This document shows, piece by piece, positions 1 through 9,201 of a DNA stretch of 64,000 bases; positions within the stretch are counted from its first letter, which is position 1; each line of letters opens with the position of its first letter. Source of the stretch: Pseudoxanthomonas beigongshangi (GTDB taxonomy: Bacteria; Pseudomonadota; Gammaproteobacteria; Xanthomonadales; Xanthomonadaceae); NCBI RefSeq assembly GCF_016820515.1, contig NZ_JADHDV010000006.1:124001-188000 (forward strand), given 5' to 3'. Both the position numbers and the translations under genes were made by a program. The notes beneath the pieces were generated by a model. That model saw only the letters and a program-made list of their open reading frames with translations, ran no database searches and was not told the origin of the DNA.

Positions 1-2276
1 GCGATCAGCATCGCCGGATAGTCGGGGTCGGTGACCTTGAGCGACAGGTTGCTGCGTGCCAGCAATACCGCGTTGGGTTTGTCCGGCGTGGACAGGCGCT
101 GGTGGGTCGCGGCGACCGGCGTGTAACGGGTGTTGATCGGCGCATACGGATGCGGCGAGTTCCAGCCCGCGAACAGGGATTCCAGCTGCGCGCGCACCGC
201 CACCGGATCGAAGTCGCCGACCACGGCGATTTCGCCCTCGGCGGTGCCGTAGAAGTCACGATGGAACGCCGCCAGATCCTCGCGCTTGAGCGCCTTCACC
301 GCGGCGATGGCCTCATCGAGGGTTTCGATGTGCAACGGATGGCCCTTCGGCCAGGGGTCGAAATGATGCGCCAACGCCTGGCCCGCGACCGCGCCGGGCT
401 CCTTGCGGGAGGCTTCCATGCCGGTGAGCGCCTGCAGGCGCAACTGTTCGAACTCGCTCTCGGGGAAGGCCGGGTGGCGCAGGATGTCCGCCGCCAGCGC
501 CAGCGCGTCGGCCAGTTGGGTGCGCCGGCTCAGCAGCGAAATCCCGGCGCCCTGCAGGCCGCCGCTGACGCTGGCCTGGGTCTTCAGCGCCTCGAACCGT
601 TGATCGATCTGTTCCCGGCTCAGCGTGGTGCTGCCACGCATCAGCATGGCGCCGGCCAGGCCGGAGGCATCCTGCCGGCCGGTCAGCGAAGCGACGTCGC
701 CGAAGCGGAAGTTGGCATCCACCACCACCGTCTCGCCGCGGGTCTTGCGCGGCAGCAGGGCCACCCGCAGGCCATTGCCGAGGGTGAAACGCTGGGTGCG
801 CGCCTCCAGGTTCTGCGGCGTGGGATCGAACTGTTCGCCGGCCGAGACGGCGGGGCGCCCGACATAGCCGTCCACCAGCTTGGCGATTTCCGGGCGCGGG
901 GTGATGGTGACGCGCTCCGGCGGATCGGTGGGGATGAAGCGGCCGAGGGTGCGGTTGCTGGTCTTCAGGTATTCGGCGGCCACCCGGTTGACGTCGGCGG
1001 CGGTGACCTTGGCGATCGCGTCGCGGGTGATGAACAGCAGGCGCCAGTCCCCGGCCGCCAGGAACTCCGACAGGCCCATGCCGACCGCGTTGACGTCGGT
1101 GAAATAGAGTTCGTAGGCATTGGCGATGCGCTGCTTGGCTTCCTCGACTTCCGCCTCGGTCACCGGCGTGCGCGCCACGCCTTCGACCTGGGCCAGCAGT
1201 TCCTGCTCGGCCTTGGCCGCGTCGCCATCCTTCGGCAGCACCGCCAACGCGGTGAACAAACCGGGATCGCGCAGTGATTCGCTGCCGGCGCCGCTGCCGG
1301 CGGCGAGGCGCGGCTGCACCAGCGTCTTGTGCAGGCGGCCGCCCGGCGTGTGTCCCAGCACATTGCCCAGCACGCTCAACGCGGGGCTGTCCGGATGGCC
1401 GGCGGCGGGAATGTGGTAGGCCGCGGCGACGATGCGCACGTCGCCGGCCCGGCGCACATCGACCTGGCGTTCGCCGTCCTGCGCGGGCTCGGCGGTATGG
1501 AAGGCGGGCAGCGCGCGGGCGGGTTTCTTCAGCGGACCGAAATGGGCCGCGACCCGCGCCAGCGTCGCCGCCGGGTCGATGCGGCCGGCGATGATCAGGG
1601 TGGCGTTGTCCGGCTGGTACCAGGTGCGATAGAAGCCCTGCAGGCGTTCGATCGGCACGCCTTCGACGTCCGAACGCGCGCCGATCGTGCTGTTGCCGTA
1701 GTTGTGCCACAGAAACGCGGTCGAGCGGATGCGCTGGAACAGCACGCCGCCGGGATTGTTCTCGCCCGCTTCCAGTTCGTTGCGGACCACGGTCATCTCG
1801 CTGTCCAGATCCTTGCGCGCGACATTGGAGTGGACCATGCGATCGGCTTCCAGTCCCAGCACCCAGTCGAGGGTGGCGTCGTCGGCGGGGAAGGACGCAA
1901 AGTAATTGGTGCGATCCAGCCCGGTGGTCGCATTGAACTGGATGCCGCGCTTCTTCATCTCGCCGCTGATGTCGGCGTGGGTGGGCGTGCCCTTGAACAG
2001 CAGGTGCTCCAGCAGGTGCGCCATGCCGGTCTCGCCATAGTTCTCGTGTACCGAACCGACGCCGTAGACCAGGTTCACCGTCACCGTGGGCTTGCTCGCA
2101 TCCGGGAACAGCAGCACCCGCAGGCCATTGCCCAACCGGTACTCGCTGATGCCTTCGACGCTGGGACCGGCGATCACGCCGCGGGGCAGCGCGGTATCCG
2201 CGAAGGAGGCCGGCGCCATGCCGAGGCTTAGCGTCAATGCCAGGCCCAATGCGAGAATAAGGCGGCGTGGTTGCAT
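1..2276 (-). CDS. M16 family zinc metallopeptidase (pitrilysin/insulinase type), 3' end beyond window
   Basis: Periplasmic or secreted zinc peptidase of the M16 family; only the first ~758 residues lie in the window. A signal peptide is evident (hydrophobic residues 5-20, cleavage near SFA-DT at 26-27). The inverted zinc motif HxxEH is present as HLLEH at residues 87-91, and an EMTVVRNE segment ~75 residues later supplies the expected third ligand. A second homologous half begins near residue 420 (RFTLGNGLRVALL) and lacks HxxEH, as is usual for the non-catalytic half. The family normally runs 900-960 residues, so about a fifth is missing at the left edge. The start is the only ATG just ahead of the signal peptide. 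The substrate cannot be told from sequence. Confidence 0.93.
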   Translation of the reverse strand, partial: MQPRRLILALGLALTLSLGMAPASFADTALPRGVIAGPSVEGISEYRLGNGLRVLLFPDASKPTVTVNLVYGVGSVHENYGETGMAHLLEHLLFKGTPTHADISGEMKKRGIQFNATTGLDRTNYFASFPADDATLDWVLGLEADRMVHSNVARKDLDSEMTVVRNELEAGENNPGGVLFQRIRSTAFLWHNYGNSTIGARSDVEGVPIERLQGFYRTWYQPDNATLIIAGRIDPAATLARVAAHFGPLKKPARALPAFHTAEPAQDGERQVDVRRAGDVRIVAAAYHIPAAGHPDSPALSVLGNVLGHTPGGRLHKTLVQPRLAAGSGAGSESLRDPGLFTALAVLPKDGDAAKAEQELLAQVEGVARTPVTEAEVEEAKQRIANAYELYFTDVNAVGMGLSEFLAAGDWRLLFITRDAIAKVTAADVNRVAAEYLKTSNRTLGRFIPTDPPERVTITPRPEIAKLVDGYVGRPAVSAGEQFDPTPQNLEARTQRFTLGNGLRVALLPRKTRGETVVVDANFRFGDVASLTGRQDASGLAGAMLMRGSTTLSREQIDQRFEALKTQASVSGGLQGAGISLLSRRTQLADALALAADILRHPAFPESEFEQLRLQALTGMEASRKEPGAVAGQALAHHFDPWPKGHPLHIETLDEAIAAVKALKREDLAAFHRDFYGTAEGEIAVVGDFDPVAVRAQLESLFAGWNSPHPYAPINTRYTPVAATHQRLSTPDKPNAVLLARSNLSLKVTDPDYPAMLI

Positions 2277-2336
2277 GCAGGACTCCCTGTAAACGGCAAC
2301 CCGCAGTGTCGCAGATTTGCGGGAGCCGGACGTTAC

Positions 2337-3059
2337 ATGAGCGATAGTGAGAGCGGTCACGACATTGGCGGCGTGCTGTACCAGGACGCGGACCTGGCCA
2401 TCATCGACAAGCCGGCGGGACTGATGGTCCATGACAGCAAGCTGGCGCGCGGCGAGACCGAGTTCCTGGCCGACCGCCTGCGCGAGCGTTTCGGCAGGCC
2501 GATCTTCCTGATCCACCGGCTTGACCGCGCGACCAGCGGTTGCCTGTTGATCGCCTTTGATCGCGATGTCGCCTCGGCGCTGGGCCGGACATTCATGTCG
2601 CGCGAAGTGGAAAAGGACTACCTGGCCATCTGCCGAGGGTGGCCGGAACCGCAGATCGACCTCGACTATGCGCTCGATGGCGGACCCGGCAAGCCGGAGA
2701 AGCGAGCTGCGTCGACCCGGTTTACCCGGCTGGCGACCGGCGAATTGCCCCTGCCGTCCGCGGGTTTCTCAAGTTCACGCTACGCGTTGCTGCGCTGCCG
2801 GCCGGAAACCGGGCGCTTCCGCCAGATCCGTCGGCATCTCAAGCACCTGTCCCACCACCTGATAGGCGACAGCAGCCACGGCGACGGCCGCCACAACCGC
2901 AATTTCCGCATGCATGGCGTGCATCGCATGTTGCTGCATGCGGTGCGGCTGTCGTTCCTGCATCCGCTCAGTGGCGCGCGAATCGAAGCCATCGCGCCGC
3001 TGGACGCCGAATTCCGCCGCGCCTTCGCGCTGTTCGACTGGGACGAATCGCTGCGCTGA
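2337..3059 (+). CDS. truC: tRNA pseudouridine(65) synthase TruC
   Basis: RluA-family pseudouridine synthase, 240 residues. The catalytic motif HRLDRATSG lies at residues 60-68, with the nucleophile Asp63. The late segment GDSSHGDGRHNR is characteristic of TruC, which modifies U65 in tRNA, rather than of rRNA-specific RluA relatives. There is no S4 domain, again consistent with TruC. The start ATG at 2337 was chosen over an upstream in-frame codon because homology begins just after it. It is divergent from the M16 peptidase, with ~60 bp between the starts. Confidence 0.9.
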   Translation: MSDSESGHDIGGVLYQDADLAIIDKPAGLMVHDSKLARGETEFLADRLRERFGRPIFLIHRLDRATSGCLLIAFDRDVASALGRTFMSREVEKDYLAICRGWPEPQIDLDYALDGGPGKPEKRAASTRFTRLATGELPLPSAGFSSSRYALLRCRPETGRFRQIRRHLKHLSHHLIGDSSHGDGRHNRNFRMHGVHRMLLHAVRLSFLHPLSGARIEAIAPLDAEFRRAFALFDWDESLR

Positions 3060-3070
3060 CCGATCCCTTC

Positions 3071-3123
3071 AGCCGAGCAAGCTCGGCTCTACCCGGGTGT
3101 AGAGCCGAGCTCGCTCCGCAGCT
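3071..3123. repeat. Inverted pair of GTAG-headed REP (SMAG-like) palindromes
   Basis: Two short palindromic units face each other across a 6-base gap. On the plus strand one reads GTAGAGCCGAGCTCGCTC from 3099. The complement of 3071-3092 reads GTAGAGCCGAGCTTGCTC. Each folds into its own hairpin, and the pair can form a larger one. GTAG-headed units of this kind are known as SMAG/REP elements in Stenotrophomonas and related xanthomonads. The pair sits between the convergent truC and MAPEG genes, where it could also act as a transcription or mRNA-stability barrier. A related unit lies at 36029-36050. Confidence 0.75.
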
Positions 3124-3129
3124 GTTCGG

Positions 3130-3519
3130 TCAGGCGATCTTCAATGCCGCCATCACGATCAGCGCCAGTGCGCTGGCGAATCCGACCGCCCACACCAGGC
3201 TGCGCAGCGCGGCCTGGTTGGCGATGTAAAGCACGCCGTGCAGCACGCGCGTTATCGTGAAGACGATCGCCAGCAGGTTGATGGTGGCGGGATCGACACC
3301 GGCCAGTTGCGCCATCAGCACGCCGGCGACGAAGGCCGGGAAGGATTCGAAACCATTGAGGTGCGCGGCGTGGGCGCGATGCGAGCGCGGATTGTCCTGC
3401 CTGGCCTGCCACTCGCGCGGCGCGCGGTTGTTGTAGCGCTCGCCCGAACGCTTGGCGATGGTGACCCACAGATAGGGCAGCAGGGCGGTGATCAGGATGC
3501 ACCAGTAAGCGATGGACAT
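3130..3519 (-). CDS. MAPEG family integral membrane protein
   Basis: Small membrane protein of 129 residues with four predicted membrane segments, matching the MAPEG family (eicosanoid and glutathione metabolism proteins; bacterial members mostly uncharacterised). The family signatures visible are the N-terminal helix followed by RYNNRAPREW, then RAHAAHLNGFESFPAF, and a final hydrophobic pair of helices. The start at 3519 is set by a strong AAGGAGGAA ribosome-binding site; an in-frame ATG eight codons upstream lies ahead of that site and is unlikely. The enzymatic role is unknown. Confidence 0.85.
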   Translation of the reverse strand: MSIAYWCILITALLPYLWVTIAKRSGERYNNRAPREWQARQDNPRSHRAHAAHLNGFESFPAFVAGVLMAQLAGVDPATINLLAIVFTITRVLHGVLYIANQAALRSLVWAVGFASALALIVMAALKIA

Positions 3520-3667
3520 GGATTCCTCCTTGGATTGCCGCATAGCCTAGCCGAAGCCCCGCGCGATGGAGCGCTTCGATGTACTTCCCGGCTTCGGCGG
3601 CGGAACGGGCCGCGGTGGGAAGCGGGTTCCGATCGGAAGTACTCGCCGATCGGCCTCCCGGAAACAG

Positions 3668-3691
3668 CAACGGCGCCCTGGGGCGCCGTTG
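3668..3691 (-). terminator. Probable terminator of the M28 peptidase gene
   Basis: A 10-bp perfect GC-rich stem (CAACGGCGCC / GGCGCCGTTG) with a four-base loop lies ~20 bp after the stop of the minus-strand peptidase gene. The following T tract is short (TGTTTCC), so efficiency is uncertain. Confidence 0.5.
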
Positions 3692-3710
3692 CCGTCAATG
3701 CCGCGGAGGC

Positions 3711-5417
3711 TTACTTCGCCGCCGGTTGCATCATCTTGTCGCGGGCCGCCTTGAACGGATTGCCCGGATACCAGTTCGGCCACTTGTCGCCGCCGGCGAT
3801 GTCCTTGCCGACGCCGTACAGCGCTTCCAGATCCTGCACCGTGCCATCCAGCTTCCAGGTTTCCGGATAGTACTGATCGCTCGGCGAGTGGTAGTGCCTG
3901 GCGTAGTCCTCGGCCGCCTTCTTGCCGGCCTCGGTGCCGCCCTCGACCAGATCCTCGCCGCCATCGGCATACAACGCCGGCACGCCGGCCTTGGCGAAGT
4001 TGAAATGATCCGAGCGGAAGTAGAAGCCGCTCTGAACCGAGGTCTCGCCGTGCAGGGTGCGGCCCTGCGCGGTGGCGATCGGCTTGAGCACGTCTTCCAG
4101 CTCCGAGCTGCCGAAGCCGACCACGGTGATGTCCTTTGCCTTGCCGGCCACCGACATCGCATCGATGTTGATCACCGCCGCGATCTTGGCGAGCGGGAAG
4201 GTCGGATGGGCGACGTAGTACTTGGAGCCGAGCAGGCCGGACTCCTCCAGGGTCACCGCCAGGAACACCAGCGAACGCTTCGGCTTGGGTTCCTGATGGG
4301 CGAAGGCGTCGGCGATTTCCAGGATGCCCGCCACGCCGGTGGCGTTGTCGATCGCACCGTTGTAGATGTTGTCGCCGGTCTCGCCTTCATGCTTGCCCAG
4401 GTGATCCCAGTGCGCCATGTACAGCACCGCCTCGTCCTTGCGATCGGTGCCCGGCAGCACGCCGACCACGTTGCGCGAGTTCTTTTCGCTGATGGTGCTC
4501 TTCAGATCGATGGAGGCCTTGGTCTTCAGCGTGACCGGCTTGAAGCCGCGCTGGTTGGCGGCCTTGTACGAGGTGTCCAGATCCAGGCCGGCGTCGGCGA
4601 ACAACTGGCGGGCGGCGTCGGCGGCCAGCCAGCCCTGCACCGGGATGCGGCGCTCGGGATCGTCCTTGGCCGGCAGGTCGTACTGCGCGCCGGACCAGGA
4701 ATTCTTCACCACGTCCCAGCCGTAGCTGGCGCCGGGCGTGTCATGGACGATGAACGCGGCGGCGGCGCCCTTGCGCGCGGCCTCCTCGAACTTGTATGTC
4801 CAGCGCCCGTAATAGGTCATGCGCTTGCCTTCGAACAGCTTCTCGTCGCCGGTGTGGAAGCCGGGATCGTTGACGAACATGACGACCGTCTTGCCCTTCC
4901 AGTCCTGGCCGGCATAGTCGTTCCACTGCTGTTCCGGCGCGTCCACGCCGTAGCCGACGAACACCATCTCGCTGGCGTCGACCTTCACTTCCTTCTCGCC
5001 GGTGCGGGTGCCGGCAACGAAATCCACGCCGAACTTCAGCTCGCGCGTCTTGCCGTTGCTTTCCAGCTTCAGCACGGTGCCTTCGTCGGCGGTGGTCTCC
5101 ACCATCGGCACGTCCTGGAAGAAGCTGCCGTTGTTGCCCGGCTGCAGGCCGATGCGCTTCATCTGCGCTTCCAGGTAGGCGACGGTCTTCTCCTCGCCGG
5201 TGGAACCGGGACCGCGGCCTTCGAATTCGTCGGAAGACAGCGTCTTCACCAGTTGGGCGAAGTCGGCCTCGTTGATGGCCGGGGCGAAGGCGTGATCCGC
5301 GGGTGCCGGCGCGGCGGGCGCAGTGGCGGCCGGTGCTTCGGCGTCAGGTTTCTTGCACGCGGCGAGCAGGGTGGTGGCGGCCAGCACGGCCGCCGCCAGA
5401 GGGAGCTTGCGGGACAT
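3711..5417 (-). CDS. M28 family zinc aminopeptidase, lipoprotein
   Basis: Zinc-dependent exopeptidase of 568 residues with a lipoprotein signal: lipobox LLAAC places the modified cysteine at residue 21. An inserted PA-type region precedes the catalytic part. The M28 metal-binding core is visible as MAHWDHLG, then GAIDNATGVAG, then the LEESGLLGS segment carrying the catalytic Glu, followed by VINIDAM and a late RSDHFNF histidine. This arrangement matches co-catalytic two-zinc M28 peptidases of the xanthomonad periplasm. An Ala/Pro-rich linker follows the lipidated cysteine. It probably feeds on peptides at the envelope; specificity is not predictable. A GAGGAA ribosome site precedes the start. 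Confidence 0.92.
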   Translation of the reverse strand: MSRKLPLAAAVLAATTLLAACKKPDAEAPAATAPAAPAPADHAFAPAINEADFAQLVKTLSSDEFEGRGPGSTGEEKTVAYLEAQMKRIGLQPGNNGSFFQDVPMVETTADEGTVLKLESNGKTRELKFGVDFVAGTRTGEKEVKVDASEMVFVGYGVDAPEQQWNDYAGQDWKGKTVVMFVNDPGFHTGDEKLFEGKRMTYYGRWTYKFEEAARKGAAAAFIVHDTPGASYGWDVVKNSWSGAQYDLPAKDDPERRIPVQGWLAADAARQLFADAGLDLDTSYKAANQRGFKPVTLKTKASIDLKSTISEKNSRNVVGVLPGTDRKDEAVLYMAHWDHLGKHEGETGDNIYNGAIDNATGVAGILEIADAFAHQEPKPKRSLVFLAVTLEESGLLGSKYYVAHPTFPLAKIAAVINIDAMSVAGKAKDITVVGFGSSELEDVLKPIATAQGRTLHGETSVQSGFYFRSDHFNFAKAGVPALYADGGEDLVEGGTEAGKKAAEDYARHYHSPSDQYYPETWKLDGTVQDLEALYGVGKDIAGGDKWPNWYPGNPFKAARDKMMQPAAK

Positions 5418-5480
5418 CGGGATTCCTCAAATCCAGGAATCCCGAGTGTATGCGATCGTCCCGCGCGATGTGCCCGGCGC

Positions 5481-6143
5481 TCAGTCGGCCGGCGCGGTCG
5501 GCGTATCGAACGGGCGTGCGGTGGCGCCGGTGACCGGGCCGATCTTGGCCGTACGGTGGACGTAGAGGACCACTTCGCGTTCGAACACCAGCGGGCCGTC
5601 GACGGTTGCGTTCGGGCCGATCACGATGCGGGGCGGACGCTTGCGCTCGATGTTGAAGTTGCCCTTGGGCTTTTCGACCTTCAGCCCGCCGCGCACGTGC
5701 GAATCCACGCCCACGGTGACGTCGCCGTTGACCGTCTCGATGCTGCCGCCGACTTCGGTGCCGACCAGGCCGATGCCGCCGTTGACCGTGGAAACGCCCT
5801 CGCGCACGCGGCTGCCGCGATCCAGGAAGATCGGACCGTTGACGGTTTCCACGTCGCCGTCCACCTGGACCTTGCTGCCGGCGCGGATGCCGCCGTTGAC
5901 CGTTCCCATGCCGCCGGTGCGGGCGCCATCGCCGATCTTGAGCGAACCGTTGACGGCTTCGACCGAGCCCGTCGTGGCATTGTCCTCGACGACGATGGAG
6001 CCGTTCACGGTGCTGAGGTCGCCGTGGCTCTGGCCGGCCTGGGCGGTGATGGAGCCGTTGACCTTGGAGATGTCGTTGCCGGCGAAGGCGGGTGTGGCCG
6101 CCAGTGCCAGGGTCAGCAGCAGGGCAGGGGAAGTACGGGTCAT
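5481..6143 (-). CDS. Exported protein with seven 18-residue 'VNG' repeats (predicted beta-solenoid)
   Basis: A 220-residue protein with a clear signal peptide (cleaved near AFA-GN, residue 21). After it the tripeptide VNG recurs at residues 28, 46, 64, 82, 101, 120 and 138, spaced 18, 18, 18, 19, 19 and 18 residues, usually as TVNG followed by a small residue and Ile or Val. Such even spacing of Asn-Gly turns suggests a right- or left-handed beta-solenoid, as in bactofilin-like or DUF4097-like proteins. The last ~70 residues depart from the repeat (a KPKGNFNIERKRPP segment and a final solenoid-like turn). An AGGACTT ribosome site precedes the ATG. Function unknown; it stands alone between the M28 gene and gpmI. 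Confidence 0.85.
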   Translation of the reverse strand: MTRTSPALLLTLALAATPAFAGNDISKVNGSITAQAGQSHGDLSTVNGSIVVEDNATTGSVEAVNGSLKIGDGARTGGMGTVNGGIRAGSKVQVDGDVETVNGPIFLDRGSRVREGVSTVNGGIGLVGTEVGGSIETVNGDVTVGVDSHVRGGLKVEKPKGNFNIERKRPPRIVIGPNATVDGPLVFEREVVLYVHRTAKIGPVTGATARPFDTPTAPAD

Positions 6144-6266
6144 GGTGAAGTCCTGTTCGTCGAAAGTACGGGTTGGATGCCGGGGCCGCCCAAAGGGTTT
6201 AACCGGGCCTGGCGACGGGACCTCCCGCCGCGTTCAGGGTAACGCCGCCATCGCAGCACGCTTCGC

Positions 6267-6272
6267 TACAAT
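6267..6272 (+). promoter_or_regulatory. Possible -10 element for gpmI
   Basis: TACAAT lies 34 bp before the GTG start of gpmI. No good -35 hexamer is found at the right distance, so this is a weak call. Confidence 0.25.
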
Positions 6273-6305
6273 CTTCACCTGCCTGAAGTCACCGGAACCC
6301 CCACC

Positions 6306-7859
6306 GTGTCCCCAACGCCGTCCGCCTCCCCGCGTCCCAAGCCCGTCGTCCTGCTGATCCTCGATGGCTGGGGCCACCGTGAAGATCCCACCGACAACGC
6401 GCTGGCACAGGCGGAACTGCCGAACTGGCGCCGCCTGCTGGCGACCGCGCCGCATACCCTCATCCACACCGAGGGCCGCCATGTCGGCCTGCCCGACGGC
6501 CAGATGGGCAATTCCGAGGTGGGCCACATGAACCTGGGCGCCGGCCGCATCGTCTACCAGGACCTGACCCGCATCGACGCCGCCATCGAGGACGGCAGCT
6601 TCTTCGACACCGCGGAGCTGGCGGCGGCCTGCGATGCCGCCAAGGCCGGCGGGCATGTCCTGCACGTGTTCGGCCTGCTTTCGCCGGGCGGGGTGCACAG
6701 CCACGAGAACCACATCTTCGCCATGCTGGAACTGGCCCATCGCCGCGGTGTGCCGAAGGTGGCCGTGCATGCCTTCCTGGACGGCCGCGACACCCCGCCG
6801 CAATCGGCCGAACCCAGCCTGCGCGCGCTGCAGGATGTCTGCGCACGCCTGGGCAATGCCAGCCTGGCCACGGTCAGCGGCCGCTACTACGCCATGGATC
6901 GCGACAAGCGCTGGGATCGCCTGCGCAAGGCGTGGGATGCCATCGTCGAGGCGCAGAGCGAATACCGTGCCGCCGACGGGGTGGCCGCGTTGCAGGCGGC
7001 CTACGCGCGCGGCGAGAACGACGAGTTCGTGCTGCCCACGGTGATCGACGGCGCGCAGCCGATGGTCGATGGCGACGCGGTGGTGTTCATGAACTTCCGC
7101 GCCGATCGCGCGCGCCAGTTGACGGCTGCGTTCGTCTCGCCGGATTTCGACGGGTTCCAGGCCCGCCGCCCACGGCTGTCGCGCTTCGTCTGCCTGACCG
7201 AGTACGACGCGAAACTGCCGGCGCCGGTGGCGTTCCCGCCGGATGACCTGCGGCACACGCTGGGCGAACTGCTGGCCGAGCAGGGCCTGACCCAGCTGCG
7301 CATCGCCGAGACCGAGAAGTACGCCCACGTGACGTTCTTCTTCAGCGGCGGGCGCGAGGATCCCTTCGCCGGCGAGGAGCGCATCCTGGTGCCCAGCCCC
7401 AAGGTCGCGACCTACGATCTGCAGCCGGAAATGAGCTGCCCCGAGCTGACCGCCAAGCTGGTCGACGCGATCGGTTCCGGCCGCTTCGACGTGATCATCT
7501 GCAATATCGCCAATCCGGACATGGTCGGTCACAGCGGCGATCTGCAGGCCGCCATCCTCGCCGCGCAGGCGGTGGACCAGGCCATTGGTGCGGTGGACAC
7601 CGCGGTGCGCGCCGCGCACGGCGCGCTGATCATCACCGCCGATCACGGCAACCTGGAGATGATGCGGGATCCGGAAACCGGACAGCCGCACACCGCGCAT
7701 ACGGTTGGGCCGGTGCCGCTGGTCTACGTCGGCGAGCGCGCGGCGAGGCTGCGCGCGGGTGGCGCGTTGCGCGACGTCGCCCCGACCCTGCTGGATCTGC
7801 TGGGCCTGCCGCAACCGGCCGAGATGTCCGGCCAGTCGCTGATCGCCGCCGCGCAATGA
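6306..7859 (+). CDS. gpmI: 2,3-bisphosphoglycerate-independent phosphoglycerate mutase
   Basis: Interconverts 3- and 2-phosphoglycerate in glycolysis using two Mn ions. Length 517 residues, typical. The first metal site LILDGWG has Asp20, the catalytic serine is Ser70 in MGNSEVGHMNLGAG, and the C-terminal phosphatase-domain metal motifs NPDMVGHSG and TADHGN are intact. Translation appears to start at GTG 6306, giving a 13-residue tail before the core; no ATG lies nearby in frame. Its stop overlaps the start of envC by four bases (ATGA), so the two are translationally coupled, an arrangement also seen in other proteobacteria. Confidence 0.96.
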   Translation: MSPTPSASPRPKPVVLLILDGWGHREDPTDNALAQAELPNWRRLLATAPHTLIHTEGRHVGLPDGQMGNSEVGHMNLGAGRIVYQDLTRIDAAIEDGSFFDTAELAAACDAAKAGGHVLHVFGLLSPGGVHSHENHIFAMLELAHRRGVPKVAVHAFLDGRDTPPQSAEPSLRALQDVCARLGNASLATVSGRYYAMDRDKRWDRLRKAWDAIVEAQSEYRAADGVAALQAAYARGENDEFVLPTVIDGAQPMVDGDAVVFMNFRADRARQLTAAFVSPDFDGFQARRPRLSRFVCLTEYDAKLPAPVAFPPDDLRHTLGELLAEQGLTQLRIAETEKYAHVTFFFSGGREDPFAGEERILVPSPKVATYDLQPEMSCPELTAKLVDAIGSGRFDVIICNIANPDMVGHSGDLQAAILAAQAVDQAIGAVDTAVRAAHGALIITADHGNLEMMRDPETGQPHTAHTVGPVPLVYVGERAARLRAGGALRDVAPTLLDLLGLPQPAEMSGQSLIAAAQ

Positions 7860-9106
7860 CGCGTCGCCTGCTCCGCACCGGCCTCGGCCTGCTGATCGCG
7901 CTGGGCGTGATCAGCGGAGGCGTGTCGGCGCAGAGCCAGCGCGACGCGCAGAAGAAATTGGAAAAGGCGCGCGGCGAACTGAAATCGATCGCCCAGGAGC
8001 GACGCAAGCTGGAGGGCGAACGCGGCGATGCCTCGCGCAAGCTGCGCGAGGCCGACGAGCAGGTTGGCCGCAGCAGCCGCACGCTGTCCGAAACCGAATC
8101 CTCGCTGCGGCGCGAGGAGGCCGCATTGGCCGAACTGCAGCAACGCCGCGAGGACATGCTGAAGCGGCTGGGTGGACAGCGGGAACAATTGGCCGCGCTG
8201 GTGCGCTCGGCCTACATGACCGGCGGCGACGCGCCGTTGAAGGTGCTGCTGTCGCAGGACAGCGCCGCCGACGCCAGCCGTACCCTGGCCTATCACCGCT
8301 ACCTGCAGCGGGATCGCGCCGCCCGCATCGACGGTCTGACCACCGAGCTGCGGGCGCTGGCGCAGGTCGAACAGGACATCACCAGCCGGCGCGCGCAACT
8401 GGATACCGATCGCCAGCGCCTGCGCGGACAGATGGACCAGTTGCAGAAGGATCGGCAGAGCCGGGCCCGCCTGGTGGCCGATCTCGATCAGCGCTACCAG
8501 GACCGTGCCGACCGCGAAAAGGCGCTCGGCCAGGATGTGCGGTCGCTGGAGCGCCTGCTCGCCAACCTGCGGGCGGCGGCGGCGCGTGCCGAAGCCGAGC
8601 GCCGTGCGGCCGCGCGCAAGGCGGCCGAGGAGCGCGCGCGGGCGCAGGCCCGCCAGGGCGCCACGCGAGGCGCGCAAACCCCTTCGCGCCCACGGCCGGA
8701 AGCGGCCAACGCGCCCGCATTGAAGGTTGGCGGGCTGGGCTGGCCGCTGTCCGGAAACCTGTTGGCCCGCTATGGCGGGCGGATGCCGGACGGTCGTACC
8801 AGTTCAGGCGTGCTCATCGGTGCGCCGGCCGGCAGCACGGTGACCGCGGTGGCCGACGGCACGGTGGTGTTCTCCGAATGGATGACCGGCTACGGACTGA
8901 TCCTGATCATCGACCACGGCAACGGCTACATGAGCCTGTACGCGCACAACGAGAGCCTGTTGCGTGACACCGGCGTCCAGGTCAAGCGTGGTGATCCGGT
9001 GGCCAAGGTCGGCACGTCCGGCGGCCAGGGCACGCCGGCGCTGTACTTCGAACTGCGCCGCAACGGCCAGCCGGTGGACCCGGGCAGTTGGCTGCAGCGG
9101 CGCTGA
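7856..9106 (+). CDS. envC: Murein hydrolase activator EnvC
   Basis: Periplasmic activator of cell-division amidases, 416 residues: signal peptide (1-25), a long coiled coil rich in Arg/Glu/Gln (about 27-265), a Pro/Arg linker, and a C-terminal LytM domain (about 295-410). The LytM zinc site is degenerate: the place of HxGxD reads SSGVL at 316-320, and the later HxH position reads LYF. The protein therefore cannot bind catalytic zinc and should activate amidases rather than cut murein itself, as known for EnvC. Coupled to gpmI by overlap; ctp follows 95 bp downstream. Confidence 0.93.
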   Translation: MTRRLLRTGLGLLIALGVISGGVSAQSQRDAQKKLEKARGELKSIAQERRKLEGERGDASRKLREADEQVGRSSRTLSETESSLRREEAALAELQQRREDMLKRLGGQREQLAALVRSAYMTGGDAPLKVLLSQDSAADASRTLAYHRYLQRDRAARIDGLTTELRALAQVEQDITSRRAQLDTDRQRLRGQMDQLQKDRQSRARLVADLDQRYQDRADREKALGQDVRSLERLLANLRAAAARAEAERRAAARKAAEERARAQARQGATRGAQTPSRPRPEAANAPALKVGGLGWPLSGNLLARYGGRMPDGRTSSGVLIGAPAGSTVTAVADGTVVFSEWMTGYGLILIIDHGNGYMSLYAHNESLLRDTGVQVKRGDPVAKVGTSGGQGTPALYFELRRNGQPVDPGSWLQRR

Positions 9107-9201
9107 ACCGGAACGCCATTCACCGCCGGTTCGCGCATAATCGGGCGAACTCCGTGGACCGCGCGGGGTCCATGGTTCCGCCGCTTTCCCACGGAGTTTC
9201 G

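Noticed and set aside
3579-6242. An 887-codon plus-strand open frame opposite the M28 and VNG genes
   Set aside because: It is antisense to two well-supported genes, is rich in Arg/His/Gly/Ala as expected of GC-driven shadow frames, and has no domain or ribosome site.
8800-9106. EnvC as an active LytM endopeptidase
   Set aside because: The zinc ligands of HxGxD and the final HxH are replaced, so only an activator role is supported.
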